From contig NZ_JAHYSS010000005.1 in NCBI RefSeq assembly GCF_019802255.1, positions 124,001 through 188,000 on the forward strand: a DNA stretch of 64,000 nucleotides, written 5' to 3'. The notes beneath the pieces are model-generated. The model had not been told where the DNA came from and did not search any database. It saw only the letters and a list, made by a program, of their open reading frames with translations. Below are positions 35,264 to 44,325 of this stretch, piece after piece (the stretch's first letter is position 1; each line of letters opens with the position of its first letter). This stretch comes from Pedobacter polysacchareus (lineage in GTDB: Bacteria; Bacteroidota; Bacteroidia; Sphingobacteriales; Sphingobacteriaceae). The position numbers and the translations under genes were made by a program.

Positions 35264-36235
35264 TTGAACGAACTTAAATTAACATTAGAATCGGTAGATC
35301 CGGTACAGTTTTGGGGAGCAAATAATGAGCATTACGAGCTGATTAAGAATGCGTTTCCGAAACTTAAAATGGTGGCAAGAGGGATTGAACTGAAAGTGTT
35401 GGGCGATGAAAATGAACTTAAAGTTTTTGAGCAGAAGTATATTCTTTTGTTAACCCAGTTGGAAAAATACCTTGCTTTGACTGCAAATGACGTAGAATCT
35501 ATCCTGGGTTCCAGTCTGAAAAGTACGAATCCTGCGGACAAAGAAACAGAGAAACCCGCAAACACAGGTGGCGGCGGTGAAGTCATCGTATATGGGACGA
35601 ATGGTTTAATGGTGAAAGCCAGAACCGCGAACCAGCGGCGTATGGTAGACAGCATGGCTAAAAACGATGTTTTATTCGCGATAGGCCCTGCAGGAACAGG
35701 AAAAACCTATACCGCAGTTGCACTGGCCGTGCGGGCACTGAAAAATAAAGAAATCAAAAGGATCATTTTAACCCGACCTGCAGTTGAAGCAGGGGAGAGC
35801 CTGGGCTTCCTGCCTGGCGATCTAAAGGAAAAAGTAGATCCTTACCTTAGACCACTATATGATGCCCTGGATGATATGATTCCAGCAGAAAAACTGAAAC
35901 AATTAATTGAGAATAGAACTATAGAAATTGCTCCTTTGGCATTTATGCGTGGGAGAACACTCGATAATTGCTATGTGATTCTGGATGAGGCGCAGAACTC
36001 AACTGACCTACAGCTGAAAATGTTCCTCACCCGGATGGGCCCTTCTGCTAAGTTTATTGTAACAGGAGATGTGACGCAGATCGACTTGCCGAAAAAGCAA
36101 ATGTCCGGCCTGTTTAACGCCTTGCGTATCTTAGACGATATTCCTGGTATTGAAATTGTTTACCTGACGGGGGAAGATGTAGTGCGGCATAAACTGGTAA
36201 AAAGAATTTTAAAAGCCTACGGCGATATCCAATAA
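35264..36235 (+). CDS. phoH: PhoH family ATPase
   Basis: Cytoplasmic P-loop ATPase of 323 residues, related to the helicase domain of superfamily I and linked to RNA metabolism. A TTG at 35264 (NELKLTLESVDPVQFWG after the start Met) is chosen because it gives the usual family N terminus; an earlier TTG at 35168 would add 32 unusual residues, and no ATG is available. Walker A is GPAGTGKTY and Walker B is VILDEAQNST. GESLGFLPGDLKEKVDPYLRPLYDAL and TGDVTQIDLP are further PhoH signatures. Its place before purC is probably incidental. Confidence 0.92.
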   Translation: MNELKLTLESVDPVQFWGANNEHYELIKNAFPKLKMVARGIELKVLGDENELKVFEQKYILLLTQLEKYLALTANDVESILGSSLKSTNPADKETEKPANTGGGGEVIVYGTNGLMVKARTANQRRMVDSMAKNDVLFAIGPAGTGKTYTAVALAVRALKNKEIKRIILTRPAVEAGESLGFLPGDLKEKVDPYLRPLYDALDDMIPAEKLKQLIENRTIEIAPLAFMRGRTLDNCYVILDEAQNSTDLQLKMFLTRMGPSAKFIVTGDVTQIDLPKKQMSGLFNALRILDDIPGIEIVYLTGEDVVRHKLVKRILKAYGDIQ

Positions 36236-36273
36236 TTAAGAACAAATAACACAACAGCTCTTTGGCAAATACC

Positions 36274-37227
36274 ATGACAGCAATTAAAGAAACCAATTTC
36301 AGCTTTCCACAGCAAAGCAATTTTTACAAGGGAAAAGTGCGCGACGTATACACCATCAACAACCAGTTTATGGCGATGGTAGTGACCGATAGAATATCTG
36401 CATTCGATGTAGTTTTACCCGAAGCCGTTCCTTTCAAAGGACAGGTGCTCAATCAGATTGCCGCTAAATTTTTAAATGCGACCAAAGACATCGTACAAAA
36501 CTGGGTAATCGATGTGCCGGATGAAATGGTCACCATTGGCCGTATCTGTGAGCCCTTTAAAGTAGAAATGGTAGTACGTGGATACCTTGCAGGTCATGCC
36601 TGGAGAGAGTACAGCGCGGGCAAACGCAGTGTTTGCGGAGTAGCTTTACCAGAAGGACTGAAAGAAAATGATCAATTACCTCAGCCTATTATTACCCCAA
36701 CTACTAAAGCTGCTGTAGGTCATGATGAAGACATCTCCAGAGCAGATATCCTGGCTAAAGGGATTGTGTCTGTGGAAGATTATACAAAATTAGAAGCTTA
36801 TACTTTAGCACTTTATGCACGTGGAACAGAGATGGCAGCAGAACGCGGCCTGATCCTGGTAGATACGAAATATGAATTTGGTAAAGTAGGGACAGAGATC
36901 TTTTTGATCGATGAAATCCATACTCCGGATTCTTCCCGTTATTTCTATGCGGAAGGTTATGAAGCACGCCAGGAAGCGAATGAGCCTCAAAAACAACTGT
37001 CAAAAGAATTTGTACGTAAATGGTTAATCGAAAATGGTTTCCAGGGTAAAGACGGACAAGAAGTTCCAGTGATGACTCCAGAAATTGTAAACTCTATTTC
37101 TGAGCGTTATATCGAACTTTATGAGCAGATTACTGGCGATACTTTTGTGAAAAACGAAGCATCGAATGTAATTCAGCGCATCGAAGCGAATGTGACTAAA
37201 TCCTTAAACCACTTATTAGGGAATTAA
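36274..37227 (+). CDS. purC: Phosphoribosylaminoimidazole-succinocarboxamide synthase
   Basis: SAICAR synthase, 317 residues, which joins aspartate to CAIR in purine synthesis using ATP. ATG 36274 is preferred to a TTG four codons earlier. Visible motifs are [10 protein letters not shown] at the start, [40 protein letters not shown] and [15 protein letters not shown]. It belongs to the longer bacterial and yeast-like form of about 300 residues rather than the 240-residue E. coli form. A strong terminator follows. Confidence 0.97.
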   Translation: MTAIKETNFSFPQQSNFYKGKVRDVYTINNQFMAMVVTDRISAFDVVLPEAVPFKGQVLNQIAAKFLNATKDIVQNWVIDVPDEMVTIGRICEPFKVEMVVRGYLAGHAWREYSAGKRSVCGVALPEGLKENDQLPQPIITPTTKAAVGHDEDISRADILAKGIVSVEDYTKLEAYTLALYARGTEMAAERGLILVDTKYEFGKVGTEIFLIDEIHTPDSSRYFYAEGYEARQEANEPQKQLSKEFVRKWLIENGFQGKDGQEVPVMTPEIVNSISERYIELYEQITGDTFVKNEASNVIQRIEANVTKSLNHLLGN

Positions 37228-37255
37228 TTCCTAAGTATTAAAGGCTTTAAGGTTG

Positions 37256-37309
37256 AAGACAGCCAGCGGTTATGCCCATTTTTTTGGCACCGCTGGCTGT
37301 CTTTTTTTT
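37256..37309 (+). terminator. Terminator after purC
   Basis: A 15-bp stem, AAGACAGCCAGCGGT (37256-37270) with ACCGCTGGCTGTCTT (37289-37303), followed by a run of T. An inner TGCC/GGCA pair extends the stem. Confidence 0.92.
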
Positions 37310-37416
37310 ATTCAAATCGCCTTATCTGTACTTTTGTGTATGATTTATTAACACAATTGACGATATTACCAGATAAAATTAATTACTTTAGCAATAGAAA
37401 CTAATAAATCAATATC

Positions 37417-37803
37417 ATGAAATTTTCAGTTGACAAGCATGAAAAGTATGTGGTTTTAAAGCTTAGAGAGTCTAAGTTTACAAATGACAATACCCCTAAG
37501 TTAAAATCTGAGTTCATTTTATTGAACGCAGAAGGATACCATAATATCGTATTGGATTTATCCGCAGTAAAAGAGTGTAATGATTCACAGGATTTAAGCA
37601 GCCTGTTAGTGGGCGATCGCTTATGTAAAAAGGCAAACGGACTATTTATCATCACCGGAATAAACCCTGTTCTCGCTAAAATATTAGAAATGTCTAACCT
37701 GGATCAATCCCTGGTTATTGTGTCTAAATTAGATGAGGCTACCGATCTGATCTTTATGGAAGAGATTGAGAAGGAATTATTGGGGAGTGTAGATAAAGGT
37801 TAA
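37417..37803 (+). CDS. STAS domain protein (anti-sigma factor antagonist-like)
   Basis: A 128-residue single STAS domain: MKFSVDKHEKYVVLKLRESKFTNDNTPKLKSEFILLNAEGYHNIVLDLSAVKECNDSQDLSSLLVGDRL, then GLFIITGINPVLAKILEMSNLDQSLVIVSKLDEA. The loop that carries the phosphorylated Ser in SpoIIAA-like proteins reads ECNDSQDLSSLL, with a serine available. No partner kinase or anti-sigma factor lies nearby. The TAA stop overlaps the ATG of the next gene (TAATG), so translation with RNase Z is coupled. Confidence 0.85.
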   Translation: MKFSVDKHEKYVVLKLRESKFTNDNTPKLKSEFILLNAEGYHNIVLDLSAVKECNDSQDLSSLLVGDRLCKKANGLFIITGINPVLAKILEMSNLDQSLVIVSKLDEATDLIFMEEIEKELLGSVDKG

Positions 37804-38714
37804 TGAAATTTGAGGTTACCATTTTGGGCAGCAGTTCTGCTACCCCAGTATACAATAGAAATCCCAGTGCACAGCTTTTAAATTGTAATGAGAAATTTTA
37901 CCTGATTGACTGCGGGGAAGGAACACAGCAGCAATTGATTCGTTTTGGCTTCAAAGCCAGTAAAATCGATATGGTATTCATTAGCCATTTACATGGAGAT
38001 CATTATTTCGGCTTAATCGGATTACTATCTACGATGCACTTGAATGGAAGGATCAAACCCATCCGTATCTATGGGCCGCCAGCTTTAATGGAGATTCTGG
38101 AACTCCAGTTTAAACATTCAGAAACGATCATCAGGTACCCTATAGAATTTACGCCAATTACTGCAGATGTACCCAAGCTGATTTTCGAAAACTCAGACTT
38201 GCTGGTTTCTACCATTGTGCTCAACCATAGAATCCCATGTACTGGATTTACCTTTACAGAGAAGAAAAGATTGCGCAAGGTAGTACTCGAGAAACTGGAG
38301 GCTGAAAATGTTCCACTGGAATATTATCCTTTGCTAAAAAGAGGGGTAGACCTGACTTTACCTGATGGTAGAATTTTGCTCAACCAAGACTATACGGTAG
38401 ACTCCGACAAGCCGAGGAAGTACGCTTATTGCTCAGATACACTTTGTGATGGCAGTTACTTTGAAGAGATTAAAAATTGTGATACGCTTTATCATGAAGC
38501 AACTTTCTTACATGAGTTGTTGGAAAGAGCCAATCAAACACATCATACTACTGCATTACAGGCCGCTGAGACGGCCGTAAAGACCGGAGCTAATAAATTA
38601 CTCATTGGGCATTTCTCGTCCAGGTACAAGACGCTGATGCCATTGCTGGAAGAAGCCCTGCCTGTTTTTGAAAATACGCAGCTGGCCACAGAAGGTAACA
38701 CTTTCTCTATTTAA
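37803..38714 (+). CDS. rnz: Ribonuclease Z
   Basis: Metallo-beta-lactamase fold endonuclease (303 residues) that removes 3' trailers from tRNA precursors. The zinc motif is SHLHGDHYFGL at about 61-71. Other family blocks are ILGSSSATPVYNRNPSAQLL, FYLIDCGEGTQQQLIRFGF, VDSDKPRKYAYCSDT, LYHEATFLHELLERANQTHHTTALQAAE and LLIGHFSSRY. Its start overlaps the STAS gene stop by one base. Length and motifs are normal for the tRNase Z short form. Confidence 0.95.
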   Translation: MKFEVTILGSSSATPVYNRNPSAQLLNCNEKFYLIDCGEGTQQQLIRFGFKASKIDMVFISHLHGDHYFGLIGLLSTMHLNGRIKPIRIYGPPALMEILELQFKHSETIIRYPIEFTPITADVPKLIFENSDLLVSTIVLNHRIPCTGFTFTEKKRLRKVVLEKLEAENVPLEYYPLLKRGVDLTLPDGRILLNQDYTVDSDKPRKYAYCSDTLCDGSYFEEIKNCDTLYHEATFLHELLERANQTHHTTALQAAETAVKTGANKLLIGHFSSRYKTLMPLLEEALPVFENTQLATEGNTFSI

Positions 38715-38766
38715 TCAGTTCAGGATCTCTGGCTTTCACATAGCAGAAACAAATATTCTTTAAACC

Positions 38767-38802
38767 AAAAAAGCCTTTCAGTATAAACTGAAAGGCTTTT
38801 TT
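38767..38802 (+). terminator. Bidirectional terminator between rnz and the MCE gene
   Basis: A perfect 16-bp stem, AAAAAAGCCTTTCAGT (38767-38782) with ACTGAAAGGCTTTTTT (38787-38802), with a 4-base loop; it has A-rich and T-rich flanks and works in both directions. Confidence 0.92.
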
Positions 38803-38820
38803 AATATCCTGAAATAAAGA

Positions 38821-39774
38821 TTATTTGTCTTTTTTACCACCTCCACCGAAAACGGAGAAGTGTACATAACGTTTCGGGTTTTCTTTTAAGTCGATGATCA
38901 ACTTGTCTAAATTACCAGAAGCACTGTTTAAGTTGTCATACATTTTAGTATCATTGATCAGTAATCCTAAAGTACCTTTTCCTTCATTGATTTTTCCTAC
39001 AATACTTTGTAAGTCGGCCATAGATTTGTTAGCGTTGTCAATGGTTTGTTTGAAGTTCGCTGCAGCTACCTGATCAGTCACCGTGCTGATGTTGTTCAGG
39101 ATCCCATTGATCTTCTCATTGTTATTTTTAAGGTTATTAGAAATCGCTTCTACGTTAGCCAGAATAGAAGAGATTCTAGAGCCTTCAGAACCTACCAGGT
39201 GGTCTACTTTCTTAGAAGTTGCCTCTAAGGAAGCAAGGGTAGCAGCAATGCTATTAAAGCTTTTATCGACGTTTTTCTGGAAGTTAGGGTTCAGGATTGA
39301 ATTCACACTGGTTAAAATAGAATCCATTTTAGCAATGATCACTTCCGCTTTCTTTTGAACCGGCTGTACCGTTTCCAATAGGCCTTTAGCCACATTGGCA
39401 TTCAGGGTGTCACCATCTTTAGCAAATACATTTCCTGTTCCTAAAGCCATTACAATCGCTTTACCACCTAAAAGGTCTACACTTTCTAATCTGGCAATAC
39501 TGTTGTTAGGAATTTCATATTTCCCTTTAATCTTTAAAGTAGCAATAATGGTTCCGTCAGGCTGAAGGGTCAGCTGGTCTACACGACCAATCTGGTAACC
39601 ATTGATCAATACAGGTTTAGAAACACCCAGACCATCTACATGAGAATATCTGGCATACAATACGGTTTCGCTGGAAAAGATGGCGTTGCCTTTTAAAAAA
39701 TTGTAGCCTATGATTAATAGGGCTATGGAAAAGGCTGCTAATATGCCTACTTTGGTTTCGTTTGCTATTTTCAC
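38821..39774 (-). CDS. MlaD-like MCE domain lipid transport protein
   Basis: A 317-residue inner membrane anchored protein. One N-terminal helix (VGILAAFSIALLIIGYNFL) is followed by a single MCE domain at about 36-115 (YARYSHVDGLGVSKPVLINGYQIGRVDQLTLQPDGTIIATLKIKG...SIARLESVDLLGGKAIVMALG). Then comes a long helical tail (about 150-280) with repeated N/S/I-rich heptads likely to form a periplasmic coiled coil. MCE proteins carry phospholipids between inner and outer membranes with an MlaEF-type ABC transporter; that transporter is not in this window. It is the last gene after two amidase genes. Confidence 0.9.
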   Translation of the reverse strand: MKIANETKVGILAAFSIALLIIGYNFLKGNAIFSSETVLYARYSHVDGLGVSKPVLINGYQIGRVDQLTLQPDGTIIATLKIKGKYEIPNNSIARLESVDLLGGKAIVMALGTGNVFAKDGDTLNANVAKGLLETVQPVQKKAEVIIAKMDSILTSVNSILNPNFQKNVDKSFNSIAATLASLEATSKKVDHLVGSEGSRISSILANVEAISNNLKNNNEKINGILNNISTVTDQVAAANFKQTIDNANKSMADLQSIVGKINEGKGTLGLLINDTKMYDNLNSASGNLDKLIIDLKENPKRYVHFSVFGGGGKKDK

Positions 39775-39788
39775 GTATGTGTATTTAC

Positions 39789-40634
39789 TTAATTTACTTC
39801 TGTTTGTTGTTTATATTTCTTTACGGCATCAAAAATCGCATTTACAATTTCCGCCTGACCACTTGCGGAGTTCATATAGTTTTCCTCTGCAGGGTTAGAG
39901 ATGAACCCTATCTCTGTCAATACTGCCGGCATTCCAACCCTTTGCAGGATTAAAATTCCCTGCTCTTTTACCCCTCTGTTGACTCTTCTATTTTCGTTGG
40001 TGTAATTGTCCTGAATCAATCTGGCAAGCTTTAGGCTCTTATCCCTAAATGTATTTTTAAACAAAGATAGTATAATAAATGTTTCAGGATCATTGGGATC
40101 GTAACCATCATAGTTTTGCTTGTAGTTTTTCTCCAGCTTAATGTCGGCATTCTCTCTGATCGCAACATCCTGCTCATTAAGTCGATGCGTTCCTGCAACG
40201 AAGGTTTCCGTACCACTGGTTCCTGTGTTTTTCACGTAAGCATATTTAGGGATTTTACGCCCATTTTTACCTTTTGTATAACCTGAAACCACCCTGCGGT
40301 CAGGCATCGAGTTACAGTGAATAGAAATGAAAATATCTGCTTTTGCATCATTTGCAATTTCAGCCCTTTTATAGAAGTCTACATCTACATCTGTTTTCCT
40401 GGTGTATAGAATTTTGATGTGCGGCAGCTCCTCTTCAAACTTTTTACCCAATTTAAGGGCTACCTGAAGGGCTACGTTTTTTTCAACGGAGTAAGATCCT
40501 GCAGCACCGGGTTTTCCACCACCGTGACCAGCATCTATGACTATGGTTTTAACTTTGTATCCTTGGGAAAAAGCAAACTCTGAACTTATAAATAATAAAA
40601 CGGCAAATAAGAATACACTTCTTTTCAATCTCAT
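39789..40634 (-). CDS. N-acetylmuramoyl-L-alanine amidase (Amidase_3), copy 2
   Basis: Exported zinc amidase of 281 residues that cuts the bond between muramic acid and the stem peptide. The signal peptide (SVFLFAVLLFISSEFAFSQ) is followed by the catalytic domain. Zinc and catalytic residues are seen in VIDAGHGG, SVEKNVAL, ISIHCNSMP and the C-terminal VLTEIGFISNPAEE. An insert with GKNGRKIPKYAYVKNTGTSGTETFVAG is shared with the paralogue directly upstream. There is no SPOR or LysM binding domain. It lies 34 bases after the paralogue and 14 bases before the MCE gene. Confidence 0.93.
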   Translation of the reverse strand: MRLKRSVFLFAVLLFISSEFAFSQGYKVKTIVIDAGHGGGKPGAAGSYSVEKNVALQVALKLGKKFEEELPHIKILYTRKTDVDVDFYKRAEIANDAKADIFISIHCNSMPDRRVVSGYTKGKNGRKIPKYAYVKNTGTSGTETFVAGTHRLNEQDVAIRENADIKLEKNYKQNYDGYDPNDPETFIILSLFKNTFRDKSLKLARLIQDNYTNENRRVNRGVKEQGILILQRVGMPAVLTEIGFISNPAEENYMNSASGQAEIVNAIFDAVKKYKQQTEVN

Positions 40635-40668
40635 CGGGCTTAACTCTTAATTTTTACTTGTAATCTAA

Positions 40669-41547
40669 TTATCCTTCTATCCTGTGCTGATAGCTCTGTA
40701 TGGCCTTTAATAGGCAGTTTGTAATTTCTATTTGTCCAGCTTCCGAGTTCATATAATCTTCTTCGGCTGGATTGCTGATAAAACCAATTTCTGTTAATAT
40801 TGCGGGCATACCTGCTCTTGCCAAAACGGCCAGACTTTTCTCCTGAACACCACGGTTTACCCTGCCTACATTCACATATTCATCCTGTACCAGTTTCGCT
40901 AATTTTAAGCTTTGCGTACGGAAGGTGTTCTTCATCAAAGATAAGATAATATAATTCTCCGCATTATTTGGGTCAAATCCCTCATAGTTCTCTTTATAGT
41001 TTTCCTCTAAAAAGATCGCTGCATTTTCTCTTTTAATCACCTCATCCTGCTCAGAAATCCTTCCCATACCTGAGACAAATGTTTCTACCCCACGTGTGGA
41101 AGTACTTTTTCTATAAACGGTTTCTGTAATCGGAATCCGCTTTCCATTTTTTCCTTTGCGGGAGCCGGTTACTACGCTGGAACGGATCATCGGCATATCA
41201 TTGCAATGGATGGAGATAAAAAGATCCGCTTTTGCATTATTGGCAATGGCGATCCGCTCATAAAGTGGTACAAAAACGTCGGTAGAGCGGGTGTAAATCA
41301 CTTTTACATCCTTCATATTCGCTTCAATAGCAGCGCCAAGGCGTAAAGCCGTCTTTAAGGCGACATCTTTTTCAGTAGAATAAGCCCCTCTGGTAGAGCC
41401 GTCTTTCCCTCCGTGACCAGCGTCTAACACGATGGTTTTTATTTTATATTCTTGCGTAAATCCCTGATAACTAGTGGTTATAGCTAGTGTTATGGAAATA
41501 AATACGATCAAAATTGCATTTGGTCTAAGCAATGGCATATTTTTCAT
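40669..41547 (-). CDS. N-acetylmuramoyl-L-alanine amidase (Amidase_3), copy 1
   Basis: A 292-residue paralogue of the next gene. ATG 41547 gives a normal signal peptide (NAILIVFISITLAITTSYQ); the longer frame back to 41595 lacks one. The catalytic set is VLDAGHGGKDG, STEKDVAL, ISIHCNDMP and ILTEIGFISNPAEE. Blocks such as FDPNNAENYIILSLMKNTFRTQSLKLAKLVQDEYVN match the second copy position by position, so the pair arose by tandem duplication. Both probably act at the septum or in wall turnover. A -7 box lies at 41580-41587. Confidence 0.93.
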   Translation of the reverse strand: MKNMPLLRPNAILIVFISITLAITTSYQGFTQEYKIKTIVLDAGHGGKDGSTRGAYSTEKDVALKTALRLGAAIEANMKDVKVIYTRSTDVFVPLYERIAIANNAKADLFISIHCNDMPMIRSSVVTGSRKGKNGKRIPITETVYRKSTSTRGVETFVSGMGRISEQDEVIKRENAAIFLEENYKENYEGFDPNNAENYIILSLMKNTFRTQSLKLAKLVQDEYVNVGRVNRGVQEKSLAVLARAGMPAILTEIGFISNPAEEDYMNSEAGQIEITNCLLKAIQSYQHRIEG

Positions 41548-41579
41548 TAATTTTGAACGTTTTGGATTAAACATTAATG

Positions 41580-41587
41580 CAAAAATA
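41580..41587 (-). promoter_or_regulatory. Candidate -7 promoter box for the amidase-amidase-MCE operon
   Basis: The minus strand reads TATTTTTG, a full match to TAnnTTTG, about 33 bases before the amidase ATG. TTTC lies 18 bases further upstream in place of the TTTG box. Confidence 0.4.
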
Positions 41588-41603
41588 ACATTCACACACG
41601 AAT

Positions 41604-44315
41604 TTGAAACTTTTAAGCCACATCATTTTTTATATACGCCCTGTTTTATTGACAATTGTCGGTATTCTGGCATTTGTATCTTCTGTTTTTTCCAGTCCTC
41701 AGCAAACGATACCGAAGCTGGGTTCGCCCGTACAGCCGCCAGTAAACAACAGTCCCGCAGTAAAAAGTACGCAACAAACACACCAGGATTCAGTGAGCAC
41801 GAGCGATAAACTCGAATACTCTGCAAAAGACTCTACCAAAGTGAATAAAAAGGACGGTACCGTTTATCTGTATGGCAGAGCGAGGGTGCTGTATCAAGGT
41901 CTGGAATTAGATGCAGACTATATTACCTATAACGACAAGACTAAAAACATATTTGCCAGCGGTGTAAAAAACTCAAAAGGGAAGTATGTGGGCAGACCGA
42001 TCTTTAAGATGCCCGGACAAGGGAATTCTATTGCCGACTCCCTGCGATATAATATAGAAACCGGTGCAGGAAAAATTTTCGGGGTTTTTACGGAACAGGA
42101 AGGAGGATTCTTCTCCGGAGGGATCGCCAAAAAACAACCAGATGATGAAATCCATAGTAAGGGACAGATCTATAGTACCTGTAACTTGCCGCATCCTCAC
42201 TTTGGAATCCACATTACTAAAGGTATCGTCACAGAAAAACAAATCATTACCGGCCCTGTATACTTAGAAATCGAAGATATTCCATTACCATTGGGTCTAC
42301 CATTTGCCTTTTTCCCAAAACCGAATAAAAAATCATCAGGTTTTATATTGCCATCACCCGGAGAGGATTATACCCGTGGATTCTTTTTAAGAGAGGGTGG
42401 ATATTACATCGGCTTAAATGATTATTGGGATGCAAAGCTATTAGGGACTATTTATACCAGGGGTTCTTACGAGGCCAACCTGACCTCTAACTATACTAAA
42501 AGGTACAAATACAACGGTAACCTGTATTTATCTTACGGAAGTAACCGGTACGGCATCGAAGGGACACCAGGCTATACTCCGGTAAAAGATTATAAAGTGA
42601 GCTGGACACATAGTCAGAATGCCAATGCAAATCCCGGGAGTACGTTTTCAGCACAAGTAAACATCACCAGTCAGGGGTACAATAAGAATACTGCAGCTGG
42701 TGGATATTATGATGCCGGACAGATTTCTGCCAATAACTTATACTCTTCCATCAGTTATTCTAAAATGCTGGCGAATGGCCTGTTTAACTTGACGACAGCC
42801 GCATCTGTGAATCAGGACATCTCCAAAGGTACCGTAAATATGATTTTGCCAGATATCAATTTGGGTATGACCAGGAATATTTATCCCTTCGCCTCCAAGT
42901 ATAATACCGGTGATCAAAAGTGGTATGAAAAGATTTCCATTGGCTATACCATGCAATCAGCGAATTCGGTCACTGCAAAAGGAGATGAATTGTTTAAAAA
43001 GCAAACCCTGAGTAAATTCAGCAATGGGGTGCAGCATAATATTCCTATTGCCATGAACTTTAATGTGCTGCAGCATTTTAATTTTGGTACCAGCGTCAAT
43101 TATACAGAGAAATGGTATTTCCAGTCCATCAGAAAAACTTATACGAAACAGACTGCTGGTAAAGAGGACCTCGTTAGAATAGATACCGTTCCAGGATTTA
43201 ACCGTTTTGGAGAATATACCGTGGGTGGTAGTTTGACCACTAAAATCTATTCCACTGCACAGTTTAAAAATCTGGGTAAGCTGAAGGCCATCAGACATGT
43301 GATGACGCCTAATATTGGCTTTGGCTATACGCCTAATTTCTCAGATCCTAAACTAGGAAATTATTTACCTGCTTTGTATGATGATGGTACAGTGGTGATG
43401 ACTACTGATCCTTCTGGAAATAAAGTCCCATTGTATTATCCTAAACAAGAAGGTGGAAGATACGGTGTGCCCAGCAACAGAAGCCAGGCCAATATCAATT
43501 TTGGTATCCAGAATATCGTAGAAGCAAAAGTTTTGGTGCCTAATGATACTACCGGAAAAGGGGAGAAGAAAGTGCCAATCATTAGTAATCTAAGCATCAC
43601 CAGTTCTTATGATTTATTGAGACCTAGTTTTAAATTAGCTAATTTTAATGTAAGTGGAAGTACCCCATTTTCAGATAAATTTCAAGTCAATTATAATGCA
43701 ATATTAAACCCTTATCAGGTGGGGAATGTGATTGATAGTGTAACAAAACAAGTCATAGGTAAAAAAGTGATTGATCGTTATACCTGGCAAAAAGGGCAAT
43801 TGCCGCGTGTGACCAGTTTTGGTTTCTCTTTTGATTATAGCTTAAATCCAGAAGCATTAAAGCGGAAAAATGCAAATGAGCAGGGCATCCGAGATCAAGC
43901 GATTCAGAAGGCAATGACTCCAGAACAAGCTGAAGCATTGGCAAAAGTGAGCAGAGACCCAAATGCATTTGTTGATTTTAACATTCCATGGAATTTTGCT
44001 TTCAGATATAGTTTTAACTACCTGACTGATGAGACTGGCTTAAATAGTCGAATTTCCAATAGTTTAACCTTTAATGGGGATGCCAATATCACTCCAAAAT
44101 GGAAAGTAACTTTTGATTCAGGATGGAATTTTGAAACCAATAGTTTCTCCATTACCAGGTTTGGAATTTACCGCGATTTACATTGCTGGGACATGAGCTT
44201 CAGCTGGATTCCTTTCGGAACACAGCAGATGTATTCCGTAGATATTAAAGTAAAAGCTTCGGTCTTACAGGATCTAAAACTGAGTAAAAGAAAGAACTAC
44301 TACACGAGATATTAA
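41604..44315 (+). CDS. LptD-like LPS assembly outer membrane protein
   Basis: Outer membrane beta-barrel protein of 903 residues in the LptD/OstA family, which places lipopolysaccharide in the outer leaflet. The only possible start is TTG 41604, as the frame is closed at 41586 and no ATG precedes the signal segment (LLTIVGILAFVSSVFSS). An OstA-like periplasmic domain (about 70-220) with TVYLYGRARVLYQGLELDADYITYNDKTKNIFASG comes first, followed by LPLGLPFAFFPKPNKKSSGFILPSPGED and a long barrel. The protein ends KLSKRKNYYTRY. It is divergent from the amidase operon, grouping envelope genes; cinA follows after 10 bases. Confidence 0.87.
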   Translation: MKLLSHIIFYIRPVLLTIVGILAFVSSVFSSPQQTIPKLGSPVQPPVNNSPAVKSTQQTHQDSVSTSDKLEYSAKDSTKVNKKDGTVYLYGRARVLYQGLELDADYITYNDKTKNIFASGVKNSKGKYVGRPIFKMPGQGNSIADSLRYNIETGAGKIFGVFTEQEGGFFSGGIAKKQPDDEIHSKGQIYSTCNLPHPHFGIHITKGIVTEKQIITGPVYLEIEDIPLPLGLPFAFFPKPNKKSSGFILPSPGEDYTRGFFLREGGYYIGLNDYWDAKLLGTIYTRGSYEANLTSNYTKRYKYNGNLYLSYGSNRYGIEGTPGYTPVKDYKVSWTHSQNANANPGSTFSAQVNITSQGYNKNTAAGGYYDAGQISANNLYSSISYSKMLANGLFNLTTAASVNQDISKGTVNMILPDINLGMTRNIYPFASKYNTGDQKWYEKISIGYTMQSANSVTAKGDELFKKQTLSKFSNGVQHNIPIAMNFNVLQHFNFGTSVNYTEKWYFQSIRKTYTKQTAGKEDLVRIDTVPGFNRFGEYTVGGSLTTKIYSTAQFKNLGKLKAIRHVMTPNIGFGYTPNFSDPKLGNYLPALYDDGTVVMTTDPSGNKVPLYYPKQEGGRYGVPSNRSQANINFGIQNIVEAKVLVPNDTTGKGEKKVPIISNLSITSSYDLLRPSFKLANFNVSGSTPFSDKFQVNYNAILNPYQVGNVIDSVTKQVIGKKVIDRYTWQKGQLPRVTSFGFSFDYSLNPEALKRKNANEQGIRDQAIQKAMTPEQAEALAKVSRDPNAFVDFNIPWNFAFRYSFNYLTDETGLNSRISNSLTFNGDANITPKWKVTFDSGWNFETNSFSITRFGIYRDLHCWDMSFSWIPFGTQQMYSVDIKVKASVLQDLKLSKRKNYYTRY

Positions 44316-44325
44316 AACAAATTTT

